56,617 nt of DNA from Prevotella sp. (GCA_017557405.1 JAFYYV010000024.1:1-56617), one strand, 5' to 3'; positions 46,099 to 56,422 are shown, counted from the stretch's first letter. The notes: a model not told the origin generated them from the letters alone. Made by a program: numbers and translations.

Positions 46099-46599
46099 AT
46101 GGATGGCAAATTGAACGAATCTGTCAAGAAAGTGCTCGATGAATATCTTGAGGTGAATCATCATCGCAAGACCCCTGAGCGCTACGCGATTTTGGAGGCT
46201 GTTTATAGTTTGCCAGGCCATTTCACGCTTGAAGAGCTTGGCGCTCATTTGGAGAAGAACAATTTCAGGGTGAGTCGTGCAACGTTGTATAATGCAATGC
46301 GATTGTTCTTGGAGTTAAGACTCGTTGTTCGTCATCGACTTCAGGACGGCACAAAATACGAAGCCTGTTATGCTAGCGCCAATCATAGCCACCAGATTTG
46401 CACCGTGTGTGGGAAGGTGTCTGAGGTGAAATCCACAGAGATTGTGCGAGTAATCAATAATACCAAATTGAGACGTTTCCGTAAAGATGGATTCGCACTC
46501 TACATCTACGGCATTTGTAGTTCGTGTCAGGCAAAGTTGACTCGTCGTAAAAGCCAACAAGAGAGAGCAAAGATTAAAAAACAAAATAAAAGAAAATGA
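46099..46599 (+). CDS. Fur family metal-dependent transcriptional regulator
   Basis: 166 aa. The N-terminal winged helix includes KTPERYAILEAVYSLPGHFTLEELG and VSRATLYNAMRLFLEL (about 60-75, recognition helix). The dimerisation domain has two Cys pairs, CTVCGKVSE (about 100) and CSSC (about 140), the structural zinc site, plus HSHQ metal-binding residues. Whether it is Fur, Zur or PerR cannot be decided from the sequence. The C-terminus is basic ([18 protein letters not shown]). It overlaps purA by 4 nt (ATGA). feoB and rubrerythrin in this window are natural target candidates. Confidence 0.88.
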   Translation: MDGKLNESVKKVLDEYLEVNHHRKTPERYAILEAVYSLPGHFTLEELGAHLEKNNFRVSRATLYNAMRLFLELRLVVRHRLQDGTKYEACYASANHSHQICTVCGKVSEVKSTEIVRVINNTKLRRFRKDGFALYIYGICSSCQAKLTRRKSQQERAKIKKQNKRK

Positions 46600-47870
46600 A
46601 TAAAGGAAAAGCAGACGTCTTGCTGGGACTTCAGTGGGGCGATGAAGGTAAGGGAAAGGTCGTTGACGTGTTGACGCCCGAGTATGATGTTGTGGCTCGT
46701 TTCCAAGGCGGTCCTAATGCTGGTCACACTTTGGAGTTCGAAGGAGAGAAGTATGTGTTGCGTAGCATTCCTTCTGGTATTTTCCAAGGTGGCAAAATCA
46801 ACATCATTGGTAATGGTGTGGTGTTGGCTCCCGACTTGTTTATGGCTGAAGCCAAAGACTTGGAGAAGAGCGGACATGAATTGAAATCTCGCTTGCACAT
46901 TTCGAAGAAGGCTCACCTCATCATGCCTACTCATCGCATTCTTGACGCTGCACTCGAAGCCGCAAAAGGCAAGAACAAAGTGGGTACTACAGGAAAGGGC
47001 ATTGGTCCTACCTATACCGATAAAGTCAGCCGCAATGGTTTGCGTGTGGGCGACATTCTCGAGAACTTCGAGGAGAAATACGCTGCTCACAAGGCTCGCC
47101 ACGAGGAGATGCTCCGTTCGTTAAACTACACCGATTACGACATCACCGAAGTGGAGAAGGTGTGGATGGAAGGTATTGAATACATGAAGCAATTCCCGAT
47201 TGTAGATAGCGAGCACGAAGTGAACAACCTTCTTCGTGAAGGCAAGAGTATTCTTTGCGAAGGCGCACAAGGTACTATGCTCGATGTGGATTTCGGTAGT
47301 TATCCTTTTGTTACTTCTTCCAACACCATTTGCGCTGGTGCTTGCACGGGGCTTGGTGTCGGCCCTAATAAAATTGGAAATGTTTATGGTATCATGAAGG
47401 CTTATTGCACTCGTGTGGGTGCAGGTCCTTTCCCAACAGAACTTTTCGATGAGACGGGCAGACTTATTCGCGATCTCGGCCACGAATACGGTGCTGTTAC
47501 AGGTCGTGAGCGTCGTTGTGGTTGGATTGACTTGGTGGCTCTTCGTTATTCTATCATGGTGAATGGAGTTACTCAACTTATCATGATGAAGAGTGATGTG
47601 CTCGACGGTTTTGACACTATCAAGGCGTGTGTGGCTTACAAGCAGAACGGCAAGGAAATCAACTATTTCCCATATAACATCGAAGAAGGAATCGAACCCG
47701 TTTATGTGGAGATGCCCGGATGGAAGACCGATATGACTAAGTTCACTAGTGAAGAGCAGTTCCCGAAAGCATTTGTTGATTATATAAAGTTCTTGGAGAC
47801 TCAACTCGAAACTCCCATCAAGATTATCTCAATAGGTCCTGACAGGGCTCAAACCATCATCAGAAAATAA
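46596..47870 (+). CDS. purA: Adenylosuccinate synthetase
   Basis: 424 aa, standard. It makes adenylosuccinate from IMP, aspartate and GTP in AMP synthesis. [16 protein letters not shown] is the GTP-binding start with the catalytic Asp, and [10 protein letters not shown] the IMP loop with its His. [14 protein letters not shown] (about 129-142) and the late [18 protein letters not shown] are further signatures. It starts within the stop region of the fur-type gene and is followed 5 nt later by hisS. Confidence 0.97.
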   Translation: MNKGKADVLLGLQWGDEGKGKVVDVLTPEYDVVARFQGGPNAGHTLEFEGEKYVLRSIPSGIFQGGKINIIGNGVVLAPDLFMAEAKDLEKSGHELKSRLHISKKAHLIMPTHRILDAALEAAKGKNKVGTTGKGIGPTYTDKVSRNGLRVGDILENFEEKYAAHKARHEEMLRSLNYTDYDITEVEKVWMEGIEYMKQFPIVDSEHEVNNLLREGKSILCEGAQGTMLDVDFGSYPFVTSSNTICAGACTGLGVGPNKIGNVYGIMKAYCTRVGAGPFPTELFDETGRLIRDLGHEYGAVTGRERRCGWIDLVALRYSIMVNGVTQLIMMKSDVLDGFDTIKACVAYKQNGKEINYFPYNIEEGIEPVYVEMPGWKTDMTKFTSEEQFPKAFVDYIKFLETQLETPIKIISIGPDRAQTIIRK

Positions 47871-47875
47871 GCATA

Positions 47876-49237
47876 ATGGCAAACAAACCAAGCATACCCA
47901 AAGGAACGCGCGACTTCTCTCCTGTGGAGATGGCGAAACGCAATTACATTTTCAACACCATCAAGGAGGTGTATTCCCTTTACGGCTTCCAACAGATTGA
48001 GACGCCCGCGATGGAGAATCTCCAGACGTTGATGGGTAAGTACGGAGAGGAGGGTGATAAACTGTTGTTCAAAGTCTTGAACTCGGGCGATTACCTGAAC
48101 AAGGTATCTGATGAGGAATTGGCTGAACGCAATGTGCTCCATTTGGCTTCGCGCATTTGCGAAAAAGGACTTCGCTACGATTTGACGGTTCCTTTTGCTC
48201 GTTATGTGGTGATGCACCGTGATGAATTGCAACTCCCATTCAAGCGTTATCAGTTCCAACCCGTGTGGAGAGCAGATCGTCCGCAGAAAGGTCGTTATCG
48301 TGAGTTCTATCAGTTTGATGGCGATGTGGTGGGTAGCGATTCGTTGCTCAATGAGGTGGAGTTGATGCAGGTCGTTGATACCGTTTTTACACGTTTTGGC
48401 ATTCGTGTGCAAATCAAGATTAACAACCGAAAGATTCTCTCTGGTATTGCCGAAGTGATTGGTGAAGCCGACAAAATCGTTGACATCACCGTGGCCATTG
48501 ACAAACTCGATAAGATTGGTTTGGAGAATGTGAATGCCGAACTGAGGGAAAAGGGAGTAAGCGATGAGGCTGTTGAGAAGTTGCAACCAATCATTTCCTT
48601 GTCGGGAACAAATGCTGAGAAACTTGATGTGATTGCTCAATTCCTGAATTCATCGGAGATTGGCACGAAGGGTGTTGAAGAAACTCGTTTCGTCCTCGAT
48701 ACGTTGAATACGTTGGGATTGAAGAATGAGGTGCAGGTCGATTTGACTTTGGCTCGTGGCTTGAATTATTATACCGGAGCAATTTTCGAAGTGAAGGCTT
48801 TGGATGTTCAGATGGGAAGTATCACTGGTGGAGGTCGCTACGACAATCTTACGGGTATCTTCGGAATGCCAGGTGTCAGTGGAGTTGGGATTTCGTTTGG
48901 CGTTGATCGCATCTTCGATGTTTTGAACGAACTCGATGCTTATCCTCAAGATGCCATGATTGCCACTCGCGTATTGTTCATCAATTTCGGCGACAAGGAA
49001 ACAGCTTATTGCCTACCTGTTGTCAAGAAATTGCGCGATGCTGGCATTCGAACCGAGATGTATCCCGAAAGTGCAAAAATGAAGAAGCAGATGAGCTATG
49101 CGAACACCAAGCAGATTCCTTTCGTAACAATGGCGGGTGAGAACGAAATCAACGAAGGTAAGTTCACACTCAAGAATATGACTACTGGCGACCAGCAAAT
49201 GGTTACCGTTGAGCAGTTAATCGAACTGTTGTCATAA
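47876..49237 (+). CDS. hisS: Histidyl-tRNA synthetase
   Basis: 453 aa. Class II aminoacyl-tRNA synthetase. [10 protein letters not shown] opens the protein; motif 2 is [23 protein letters not shown]. The histidine-A motif [15 protein letters not shown] and motif 3 [28 protein letters not shown] (in parts) follow, then the C-terminal anticodon-binding domain from about residue 360. The [18 protein letters not shown] sequence belongs to the longer eukaryote-like group seen in Bacteroidota. It lies 5 nt after purA and 3 nt before the acetylesterase gene. Confidence 0.97.
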   Translation: MANKPSIPKGTRDFSPVEMAKRNYIFNTIKEVYSLYGFQQIETPAMENLQTLMGKYGEEGDKLLFKVLNSGDYLNKVSDEELAERNVLHLASRICEKGLRYDLTVPFARYVVMHRDELQLPFKRYQFQPVWRADRPQKGRYREFYQFDGDVVGSDSLLNEVELMQVVDTVFTRFGIRVQIKINNRKILSGIAEVIGEADKIVDITVAIDKLDKIGLENVNAELREKGVSDEAVEKLQPIISLSGTNAEKLDVIAQFLNSSEIGTKGVEETRFVLDTLNTLGLKNEVQVDLTLARGLNYYTGAIFEVKALDVQMGSITGGGRYDNLTGIFGMPGVSGVGISFGVDRIFDVLNELDAYPQDAMIATRVLFINFGDKETAYCLPVVKKLRDAGIRTEMYPESAKMKKQMSYANTKQIPFVTMAGENEINEGKFTLKNMTTGDQQMVTVEQLIELLS

Positions 49238-49240
49238 GGG

Positions 49241-50227
49241 ATGAAAAGAGTCGCGCTGTTCTCGTTCATTCTTGTGTTGGTTGTTGTCTTGAGTGCATCA
49301 AAGAAACACACCACCATCTTCATCATCGGTGATTCTACTGCTGCTAACAAAAGCAGTTTCGACACGAATCCCGAACGAGGGTGGGGGATGGTTCTACAAG
49401 GTTTCTTCGATGAAAGCATTTGGGTTGACAATCATGCCGTGAATGGGCGGTCATCGAAAAGTTTCATTGATGAAGGTAGATGGCAGAAAGTGTTCGATAA
49501 GATAAAACCAGGCGACTATGTTTTCATTCAATTTGGTCACAATGATGAAAAGGCCGATCCTAGACGCCACACTGAGCCAGGTTCAACATTTGACGACAAT
49601 CTGCGCAAGTTTGTTAGGGAGACGCGTTTGAAGGGTGGAATCCCTGTATTGTTCAATGCCGTTGTTCGTCGCAATTTCTATCAACAGACAGACATCACGA
49701 TTGAAGATGAGTCGTTGCGAAATACACAATATGCAGATGAAATTGTAAACAGCGACACACTCATCGATACGCATGGTGCTTATCTGCTCTCTCCGCGCAA
49801 GGTGGCTCGCGAGATGAATGTACCATTTGTTGATGCCAACAAAATCACCCACGATTTGGAACAGAGTATGGGTGTTGACGGTTCTCGGAAACTCCACATG
49901 TGGTTCAAACCAGATGAAGTACCCTCAATCCCTAACGGTCGTCAAGACAATACTCATTACAATGTATATGGTGCACGCATTGTTGCAGGTCTTCTTGCTG
50001 ATGCTATTGGAGAGGAGATTCCTGTCTTGGTGAAGCACATTCGTCATTATGATTATGTGGTTTCCAAACAAGGTAAGGGCAATTATCTTTCTTTGCAAGA
50101 GGCGGTTGATGAAGCGCCTATGGGAGCCACAATCTTGGTGCTCGATGGCGAATGGCCATCTCCTCAGATCACAAAAGGTAAGCTCATCAAGTTGGTTAAA
50201 TTCTCTGATGTGAGAATCGCGAAATAA
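49241..50227 (+). CDS. Rhamnogalacturonan acetylesterase (CE12, SGNH) with pectinesterase-like tail
   Basis: 328 aa. A signal-like N-terminus (VALFSFILVLVVVLSAS) precedes IFIIGDSTAANKS with nucleophile Ser32. FIQFGHNDEKADP is block III, and DNTHYNVYGAR supplies Asp236 and His239, completing the SGNH triad. Such esterases deacetylate rhamnogalacturonan. After about residue 270 the sequence changes to DYVVSKQGKGNYLSLQEAVDEAP, the typical opening of a pectin methylesterase beta-helix, but it ends after only about 58 residues. It lies 3 nt after hisS, so a pectin enzyme is transcribed with housekeeping genes. Confidence 0.88.
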   Translation: MKRVALFSFILVLVVVLSASKKHTTIFIIGDSTAANKSSFDTNPERGWGMVLQGFFDESIWVDNHAVNGRSSKSFIDEGRWQKVFDKIKPGDYVFIQFGHNDEKADPRRHTEPGSTFDDNLRKFVRETRLKGGIPVLFNAVVRRNFYQQTDITIEDESLRNTQYADEIVNSDTLIDTHGAYLLSPRKVAREMNVPFVDANKITHDLEQSMGVDGSRKLHMWFKPDEVPSIPNGRQDNTHYNVYGARIVAGLLADAIGEEIPVLVKHIRHYDYVVSKQGKGNYLSLQEAVDEAPMGATILVLDGEWPSPQITKGKLIKLVKFSDVRIAK

Positions 50228-50250
50228 CATGTTTATTCCATAAAAGATAA

Positions 50251-50282
50251 GGGATGCTCCATATTCGGAGCATCCCTTTCTT
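50251..50282. terminator. Bidirectional terminator between CE12 gene and rubrerythrin
   Basis: GGGATGCTCC (50251-50260) and GGAGCATCCC (50267-50276) form a perfect 10-bp stem with a 6-nt loop, then TTTCTT on the plus strand and TTATCTTTT on the minus strand. Confidence 0.9.
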
Positions 50283-50305
50283 GTGTCATGTGTGCCACTC
50301 GGAGA

Positions 50306-50863
50306 TCATTTGCCGAAATATCTCTTCAGCAATCCTGCGAAGCCAGCACCGTGACGAGCTTCGTCCTTTGCCATTTCGTGAACGGTGTCATGAATGGCGT
50401 CGAATCCTGCAGCTTTGGCGTTCTTGGCAATGCGGAACTTGTCCTCGCAAGCACCTGCTTCAGCGGCAGCACGCTTTTCAAGATTCGTCTTAGTGTCCCA
50501 CACGCACTCGCCTAACAGTTCAGCGAAACGTGAAGCATGATCGGCCTCCTCAAAGGCGTAACGCTTGAAAGCCTCGGCAATCTCGGGATAACCCTCACGG
50601 TCAGCTTGACGAGCCATAGCGAGATACATTCCAACCTCACTGCATTCACCATTGAAGTGATTGCGCAGGTCGTTGATCATCTCTTCGCTCACTCCTTCGG
50701 GTTTGCCGTCGCCAATCTTATGAACAGTAGCGTAAGTCATGTCAGCGTCTTCTTTCAGTTCAGAGAATTTCGATGCAGGAGCTTTACAAATTGGGCATCT
50801 TTCGGGTGCCTCAGTTCCCTCAAAAATGTAGCCACAAACGGCGCAAATGAATTTTTTCTTCAT
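50306..50863 (-). CDS. rbr: Rubrerythrin with N-terminal rubredoxin domain
   Basis: 185 aa. It reduces hydrogen peroxide in anaerobes. The N-terminal rubredoxin-type iron site is [10 protein letters not shown] and [11 protein letters not shown] (residues about 7-30). The four-helix diiron domain follows: [29 protein letters not shown] and DEARHGAGF carry the Glu and His ligands. Classical rubrerythrin has the rubredoxin domain at the C-terminus, so this is the reverse order. The promoter is clear on the minus strand: TTTG at 50938-50935 and TATCTTTG at 50914-50907, 24 nt apart. Confidence 0.94.
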   Translation of the reverse strand: MKKKFICAVCGYIFEGTEAPERCPICKAPASKFSELKEDADMTYATVHKIGDGKPEGVSEEMINDLRNHFNGECSEVGMYLAMARQADREGYPEIAEAFKRYAFEEADHASRFAELLGECVWDTKTNLEKRAAAEAGACEDKFRIAKNAKAAGFDAIHDTVHEMAKDEARHGAGFAGLLKRYFGK

Positions 50864-50906
50864 GTTGTTTAGTTTTAAGTTATTACTAATAGATGTATTG
50901 TTTTCG

Positions 50907-50938
50907 CAAAGATAGGGTTTTTATTTTGAATTTGCAAA
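50907..50938 (-). promoter_or_regulatory. Rubrerythrin promoter
   Basis: TTTG starting at 50938 and TATCTTTG starting at 50914 on the minus strand, ideal 24-nt spacing. The leader is about 40 nt. Confidence 0.7.
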
Positions 50939-50983
50939 CATACGAGAGCATTATTTTTTCACGAAATCATTTTTTCTTCATTC

Positions 50984-53407
50984 TCATTTCTCGATGAGTG
51001 AGAGAGTAATCGTCTTGAAGTCATCGGATTTGACCTTTAAAGTTACTTTTCCCGCTTGTCTTCCTGCGCGTAGAATCACCAAAGCCGAGCCATTGAACAA
51101 GTGTCGTTGGTTAGCCGTGTGTAGTTCGTCGCTAGCAATGTTTCCATTGTCAACCGCTACAATCTTCGCGTCGCCTTCTACTTCGAAAGACAATAGTTGA
51201 TTGGCATTCCAACAACGTCTGCCTTTGTCGTCAACAGCCGTCACTCTGACGTGCATCAAATCCATTCCGTCTGCATTCCATGTTTGGTTGTCAGCCACCA
51301 ACTTCAGTCGTTTCGCTTCCCCCGATGTCTCAATCTTGTGACGTGCTACCACCTTGTTAGATATATAGCCGACAGCCTCCAAAGAACCTTTCTCGTAGGC
51401 GATGTGATCAAAGCGTAGTTTATTGCGCGATTTCGGGTCGTTGCAGTTCTCTTTCGTTGCCACCTTCTTGCCATTCACCAGCAGGTCGACACGTTCGCAA
51501 TTGGTATAGACGTTCAACGCCACGTTCGTACCCGCCTTGCGATTCCAACTCTCACTCATGCGGGCAGTGCCCACCTGTACATCGTTCCATACAACGTTCG
51601 AATTCTCGTCGTCAATAACTCCAATGTGAATGGTCGGTTCATCCGAGAACATCGACTTCATCAAGTAAGCCATCGGTTTGGGTTGCAATGATAAGTCGAA
51701 CACACCTTGTGCCCATCCTTTTGCTGGCCAACCATTGCTCTCGCCGAGATAGTCGATAGCACCCCAATAGGCGAGTCCTATCACCTTGTCGTTGTCCATC
51801 TCGAAGAAATTTGGCCCCATAGCTGACACGCTAGCTTCACTCTGATAGAAGGTCATCCAAGGGAAAAGCTTTCCATCGCCGGGGAAGTACATGTAACGAT
51901 AGTTGTAGGCCTGCACATCAGTTTCCATTGCGAGGTCGCACGGTAGTGAATCCGTTTCCCAATTTCGGTAGCGAGGGTGCATAGCCACCGTTACAGGTCT
52001 TGTTGTGTCGTATCTTTGTAGCAACGTTTTCATCAGTTTATACATCGTCACACCGAAATCGTTGTAAGGCATGTTGGGATCTTGTTGCAGTTCGTTGCCG
52101 AGGCTCCACATGACCACCGATGGCGAATTACGGTCGCGCTTCACCCACTCAGGCACCTCCTTTTGCCAATGGCTCTCGAAGTCGGCGGTTCCACCAGTAT
52201 GTTGTCTCGTCCATTTATCGTAGAGTTCGTCCACCACCAAGATTCCATGTTTGTCGCATAATTCGATGAACTCGCGGCTATATGGATTGTGCGAAGTGCG
52301 AATATGGTTTACGCCAAACTCCTTCATCAGCATGATACGTTTCTCAATGGCGCGAGGGTAGGCGGCTGCACCCAATGCTCCGAGTGAGTGGTGGTTGGCA
52401 AATCCTTTCAACAGCACTTTCTTACCGTTGAGTTTCAATCCGAAGTCGGGACCAATCTCGATGGTGCGGATTCCGAATTGTGCTGATGTCTTGTCAGCCG
52501 TCGAACCATCCTCCCTCATCAATGTCACCTCGGCTGTATAAAGGCTTGGGTCTTCGAGAGTCCATAGTTGAGGGGTGCGAATCTCAATTTGTGGCAACCA
52601 TGCTTCTATGGTGCGCGAGGGAGTGATACGCTGATGCTTCATCGTGTCGCAATAGACCTCCTTCCCGTCGGGCGAGAGAATGCGAACTCCGATATGCGAT
52701 GTTTTGTCACGTCCACGATTCGTAAACCCGGCTTTGATGAAGGCGAAATGACCATTCATTCCAGGTTCAGTGGTTATATACAATGGGTGACGTTCGAAAT
52801 AGAGGTCTTTCGATGTGGCGATGAGTTTCACGTCGCGATACAATCCACCACCTGTGTACCACCGCGAATTGTTCGGTTCTCGGGTATCGGCCTTCACAGC
52901 GATAATGTTCTCTTCGCCCACCTTCAATTTCCCTGTGACGTCAATCTCGAATCCCACATAGCCATAATCAGTACCTCCAATGAGTTCGCCATTCAAGTAA
53001 ACATCCCCCACGTACATGATGCCTCCGAAATCGAGCAGCAGACGACGGTCGTTCAGTTCTTTGTCAGGAGTGAGATGCAGACGATACCAGCCAATTCCCA
53101 TCTCCTTGAATCCACGACTTGACAAGCGGCTCTTGATGTTCGCAGCAACGTCGGTGTTGTCGGCCTTCTCGTCAGCGCCTGGTTTCACCCACGGCTGCTC
53201 TATCTGGAAATCGTGTGGTAGGTCCACTGTTCGCCAATCCGAGTCGTCGAACGCAAATTGTTCAGCCCCCGATACGTCGCCCGCATGGAACCTCCAACCG
53301 AAATTCAAGTTTGTTACCGTGCGGCCCTGTGCGAACATGTTGCCCGACAACAGCAAACAGAAAACAGCCAGTATGATTGTTCTTGGTGAAATGCTTTTCA
53401 TTCTCAT
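50984..53407 (-). CDS. Secreted GH2 glycosidase (beta-galactosidase-like)
   Basis: 807 aa from the ATG at 53407 (MRMKSISP); 53401 is also possible, and the longer upstream frame overlaps the promoter. The signal peptide ends NMFAQ (about residue 27). The sugar-binding and Ig-like domains are followed by the TIM barrel with HNPYSREFIELCDKHG, acid/base Glu439 in WSLGNELQQDPN and nucleophile Glu524 in YQSEASVSAMG. The C-terminal part has beta-sandwich domains (ALNVYTNCERVDLLVNGK; HVRVTAVDDKGRRCW) as in the Bacteroides beta-galactosidase type. It differs in architecture from the GH2 at 37250, so the two are not duplicates. It is monocistronic with a promoter at 53444-53437. Confidence 0.93.
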   Translation of the reverse strand: MRMKSISPRTIILAVFCLLLSGNMFAQGRTVTNLNFGWRFHAGDVSGAEQFAFDDSDWRTVDLPHDFQIEQPWVKPGADEKADNTDVAANIKSRLSSRGFKEMGIGWYRLHLTPDKELNDRRLLLDFGGIMYVGDVYLNGELIGGTDYGYVGFEIDVTGKLKVGEENIIAVKADTREPNNSRWYTGGGLYRDVKLIATSKDLYFERHPLYITTEPGMNGHFAFIKAGFTNRGRDKTSHIGVRILSPDGKEVYCDTMKHQRITPSRTIEAWLPQIEIRTPQLWTLEDPSLYTAEVTLMREDGSTADKTSAQFGIRTIEIGPDFGLKLNGKKVLLKGFANHHSLGALGAAAYPRAIEKRIMLMKEFGVNHIRTSHNPYSREFIELCDKHGILVVDELYDKWTRQHTGGTADFESHWQKEVPEWVKRDRNSPSVVMWSLGNELQQDPNMPYNDFGVTMYKLMKTLLQRYDTTRPVTVAMHPRYRNWETDSLPCDLAMETDVQAYNYRYMYFPGDGKLFPWMTFYQSEASVSAMGPNFFEMDNDKVIGLAYWGAIDYLGESNGWPAKGWAQGVFDLSLQPKPMAYLMKSMFSDEPTIHIGVIDDENSNVVWNDVQVGTARMSESWNRKAGTNVALNVYTNCERVDLLVNGKKVATKENCNDPKSRNKLRFDHIAYEKGSLEAVGYISNKVVARHKIETSGEAKRLKLVADNQTWNADGMDLMHVRVTAVDDKGRRCWNANQLLSFEVEGDAKIVAVDNGNIASDELHTANQRHLFNGSALVILRAGRQAGKVTLKVKSDDFKTITLSLIEK

Positions 53408-53436
53408 GCCTTTTTGATTTTGTTTAGTTTCTGATG

Positions 53437-53546
53437 CAAAGATACTAAATATTCGGGAGAAAAGCAAATTTTGTCTTAATTATTCATAACAAAACAAACT
53501 CTCTCACCCAAATCTGATTGTTTTACAAAACAAGAATATATCTTTG
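53437..53546. promoter_or_regulatory. Divergent promoters of the GH2 gene and the DUF2007 gene
   Basis: Minus-strand TATCTTTG at 53444-53437 has TTTG at 53469-53466 (25 nt). Plus-strand TATCTTTG at 53539-53546 serves the small gene at 53574. Confidence 0.6.
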
Positions 53547-53573
53547 CAATAACTAACCAAAAACCATAAGATT

Positions 53574-53792
53574 ATGATAGTGAACATAGCTAGTTGCAAA
53601 GATGCATTTGAGGGTGAGATGGTGAAAGGTCTGCTTGCAGCTCATGGCATTGATTGTTTTCTCCAGAACGAGTCAATGTCTCAACTTTATGGCGGCGTTT
53701 TGGCGATGGCTATCAACGTGTTGGTACGTGAAGAAGATGCGGAGAAAGCCAAAGAAATACTTGACTCTCGCCCTGAAGAGGGTGCCGATTGA
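53574..53792 (+). CDS. DUF2007 family small protein
   Basis: 72 aa. The pattern ASCKDAFEGEMVKGLLAAHGIDCFLQNE, then INVLVREEDAEKAKEIL fits DUF2007 (a ferredoxin-like alpha/beta fold annotated as putative signal-transducing protein). The function is unproven. It has its own promoter and terminator (53815-53847), so it is an independent unit. Confidence 0.88.
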   Translation: MIVNIASCKDAFEGEMVKGLLAAHGIDCFLQNESMSQLYGGVLAMAINVLVREEDAEKAKEILDSRPEEGAD

Positions 53793-53814
53793 GTGCATCA
53801 TATGAAAAAATAGT

Positions 53815-53847
53815 AGAGCAGCCATTCATGTGGTTGCTCTTTTTTTA
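53815..53847 (+). terminator. Terminator of the DUF2007 gene
   Basis: AGAGCAGCC (53815-53823) pairs with GGTTGCTCT (53832-53840) with one G-T pair and an 8-nt loop, followed by seven T. Confidence 0.92.
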
Positions 53848-53978
53848 TATATAATAAGGTTAAGTATCAAGGGTGAAAAGAATAATATTCTGCCAGCGAG
53901 TCATTTGAAAGTTTGAAATAGAAATAATATTTACTAATATTACAAATAATAGGTATATTTTCCTATTATCAATAAAAA

Positions 53979-54010
53979 TTTGGAGGATAATTCCAAATAT
54001 CGTAACTTTG
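53979..54010 (+). promoter_or_regulatory. metY promoter, TTTGGAGG/TAACTTTG
   Basis: TTTGGAGG at 53979-53986 and TAACTTTG at 54003-54010, 24 nt start to start. The leader is about 55 nt; no SAM riboswitch-like structure is visible in it. Confidence 0.75.
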
Positions 54011-54070
54011 CAACGTCAAAATCAATAAAGAATAAACGTAAAACAAAAAACATAAAGAAAGGACAAGATT

Positions 54071-55363
54071 ATGAGTACAAAGAAAGACTATCGTTTTGAG
54101 ACGTTGCAACTTCATGTAGGACAGGAACAAGCCGATCCCGCTACCGACGCGCGTGCGGTGCCCATTTACCAAACAACGAGTTATGTGTTCCACAACTCCC
54201 AGCACGCTGCCGACCGCTTCGGTCTTCGTGATGCAGGAAATATATATGGCCGACTGACAAACTCCACGCAGGGCGTCTTCGAAGACCGTGTGGCAGCCCT
54301 TGAGGGTGGCGTGGCAGGTCTTGCCGTTGCTAGTGGTGCAGCAGCCATCACCTACGCTCTGCAGAACATCCTTCAGGCAGGCGACCATATTGTGGCAGCC
54401 GACAATCTTTATGGCGGTTCCTACAACCTCATTACCCACACCTTGTCTACTCAAGGAATCACGAACACTATTATCAACGTGAACGACCTCGAGGCTCTCG
54501 ATGCAGCCATTCAGCCGAATACGAAAGTTGTTTATGCCGAGACTTTTGGCAATCCTAATAGCGATGTACTCGATATCGAGGGTGTGGCAGCTGTCGCTCA
54601 CAAACATGGCATTCCATTCATTGTTGACAATACCTTCGGAACACCTTATCTCATTCGTCCGTTGGAGCATGGTGCTGACGTCGTTGTCCACTCTGCCACG
54701 AAGTTCCTGGGAGGTCATGGAACAAGCCTTGGAGGTGTCATCGTCGATGGTGGAAAATTCGATTGGAAAGCCAATGCAGACAAGTTCCCCACACTTGCTA
54801 AGCCCGATCCTTCATATCATGGCATAGTTTTTGCTGATGCAGTTGGTGCAGCCGCATATGTCACACGCATTCGTGCCGTGCTTCTGCGCGATACAGGTGC
54901 TACACTCTCACCGTTCAATGCCTTCATCCTGCTGCAGGGTGTCGAGACGCTGAGCCTGCGTGTGGAGCGTCATGTGGAGAATGCGTTGAAAGTCGTGGAC
55001 TTCCTTGCCAACCATCCGAAGGTGGCAAAGGTGAACCATCCTGCATTGGAGCATCATCACGACCACAAGCTCTATCAGAAGTACTTCCCCAATGGCGGCG
55101 GCAGCATCTTCACCTTCGAGATCAAGGGCGGACAAGAGGAGGCTTGGCGTTTCATCGATGCCCTCCAGATATTCTCTCTGCTGGCCAATGTGGCCGATGT
55201 GAAGAGCCTCGTGATTCATCCCTATACCACAACCCACTCGCAACTGTCGCCTGAGGAGTTGAAGGAACAGCACATCACGCCCTCTACCATTCGACTCAGC
55301 ATCGGTACCGAGCATATTGACGACATCATCGAGGATCTTGCCCAGGCATTCGATAAGATCTAA
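54071..55363 (+). CDS. metY: O-acetylhomoserine sulfhydrylase
   Basis: 430 aa, typical of the O-acetylhomoserine aminocarboxypropyltransferase class. It joins sulfide to O-acetylhomoserine, giving homocysteine, with PLP. The start FETLQLHVGQEQADPATDARAVPIYQTTSYVF (in two parts) is diagnostic. The PLP lysine is K211 in VHSATKFLGGHGT, and IRLSIGTEHIDDIIEDL closes the protein. It lies 57 nt before cysK, so sulfur assimilation into methionine and cysteine is placed together. The transcript starts at a TTTGGAGG-type promoter. Confidence 0.95.
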   Translation: MSTKKDYRFETLQLHVGQEQADPATDARAVPIYQTTSYVFHNSQHAADRFGLRDAGNIYGRLTNSTQGVFEDRVAALEGGVAGLAVASGAAAITYALQNILQAGDHIVAADNLYGGSYNLITHTLSTQGITNTIINVNDLEALDAAIQPNTKVVYAETFGNPNSDVLDIEGVAAVAHKHGIPFIVDNTFGTPYLIRPLEHGADVVVHSATKFLGGHGTSLGGVIVDGGKFDWKANADKFPTLAKPDPSYHGIVFADAVGAAAYVTRIRAVLLRDTGATLSPFNAFILLQGVETLSLRVERHVENALKVVDFLANHPKVAKVNHPALEHHHDHKLYQKYFPNGGGSIFTFEIKGGQEEAWRFIDALQIFSLLANVADVKSLVIHPYTTTHSQLSPEELKEQHITPSTIRLSIGTEHIDDIIEDLAQAFDKI

Positions 55364-55420
55364 AACCAAATAGGAGATAAAAGACAATCAATAAAAAGAA
55401 ACTCAAAAACTCATAGTATT

Positions 55421-56368
55421 ATGACTAAGATAGCAAAACAATTGACCGAACTTATCGGCAACACCCCATTGTTGGAACTTAACAAGTTTTCAAAGGCAAA
55501 AGGCATTGACACGCCCGTCATCGCCAAAGTAGAGTTTTTCAATCCCGGTGGAAGCGTGAAAGATCGCATCGCACTCGCCATGATCGAGGATGCTGAGCAA
55601 CGCGGACTTCTGAAGCCTGGAGCCACCATCATCGAACCCACCAGCGGTAATACTGGTGTGGGATTGGCACTCGTCTCCGCCGTGAAAGGTTATAAGCTGA
55701 TTCTCACCATGCCCGACACCATGAGCGTTGAGCGTCGCAACCTTGTGAAAGCCTATGGAGCCGAGGTGCGCCTCACTCCTGGTAAGGATGGAATGCCAGG
55801 TGCTATCCGTGAAGCTGAGGCATTGCGCGATGCCACTCCCGGCAGCATCATTCTCCAGCAGTTCGAGAACCCCGCCAACCCCGCCAAGCATTTCGCCACC
55901 ACAGGTCCTGAGATCTGGAAGCAGACAGAAGGCGAAGTCGACATCTTTGTCGGTGGAGTAGGCACTGGTGGAACCATCTCGGGTGTGGGCAAATATCTGA
56001 AGTCGCAGAATCCCGATGTGAAAGTGATTGCTGTGGAACCCAAGTCGTCGCCTGTACTCAATGGTGGCAAGAGTGGTCCTCATAAGATTCAAGGCATTGG
56101 AGCCGGCTTCGTTCCCAAGACCTACGATGCTGACGTCATCGATGAGGTGTTTGATGTAGAGAACGACGACGCCATTCGTACTGGTCGCGAGATTGCCCAA
56201 CAGGAAGGTCTGCTCGTAGGAATCTCCGCAGGTGCTGCCCTGTTCGCAGCCGCTGAAATCGCCAAGCGTCCTGAGAACAAAGGCAAGAAAGTGGTTGCAT
56301 TGCTTCCCGATACAGGTGAGCGCTATCTCAGCACTGTGCTCTATGCCTTCGAGGATTATCCCCTGTAA
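55421..56368 (+). CDS. cysK: Cysteine synthase A
   Basis: 315 aa. It forms cysteine from O-acetylserine and sulfide. The PLP lysine is K47 in [24 protein letters not shown] (about residue 70) is the substrate loop, and [19 protein letters not shown] the PLP phosphate site. [13 protein letters not shown]-like ([13 protein letters not shown]) contains the Ser at the pyridine nitrogen. It follows metY. A hairpin at 56388-56418 may end the transcript, and a 22-bp unit array follows. Confidence 0.97.
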   Translation: MTKIAKQLTELIGNTPLLELNKFSKAKGIDTPVIAKVEFFNPGGSVKDRIALAMIEDAEQRGLLKPGATIIEPTSGNTGVGLALVSAVKGYKLILTMPDTMSVERRNLVKAYGAEVRLTPGKDGMPGAIREAEALRDATPGSIILQQFENPANPAKHFATTGPEIWKQTEGEVDIFVGGVGTGGTISGVGKYLKSQNPDVKVIAVEPKSSPVLNGGKSGPHKIQGIGAGFVPKTYDADVIDEVFDVENDDAIRTGREIAQQEGLLVGISAGAALFAAAEIAKRPENKGKKVVALLPDTGERYLSTVLYAFEDYPL

Positions 56369-56387
56369 ACCATTTCTCAATCAGCAT

Positions 56388-56418
56388 ATCCCCGGGTCCT
56401 TCAGATTCGGGGATTTTC
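56388..56418 (+). terminator. Terminator-like hairpin after cysK
   Basis: ATCCCCG (56388-56394) pairs with CGGGGAT (56408-56414), 13-nt loop, then TTTCAT. It lies between the cysK stop and the repeat array. Confidence 0.7.
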
Positions 56419-56422
56419 ATAG

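Noticed and set aside
54011-54070. SAM riboswitch in the metY leader
   Set aside because: The leader is only about 55 nt, A-rich and unstructured by eye; too short for a SAM aptamer.
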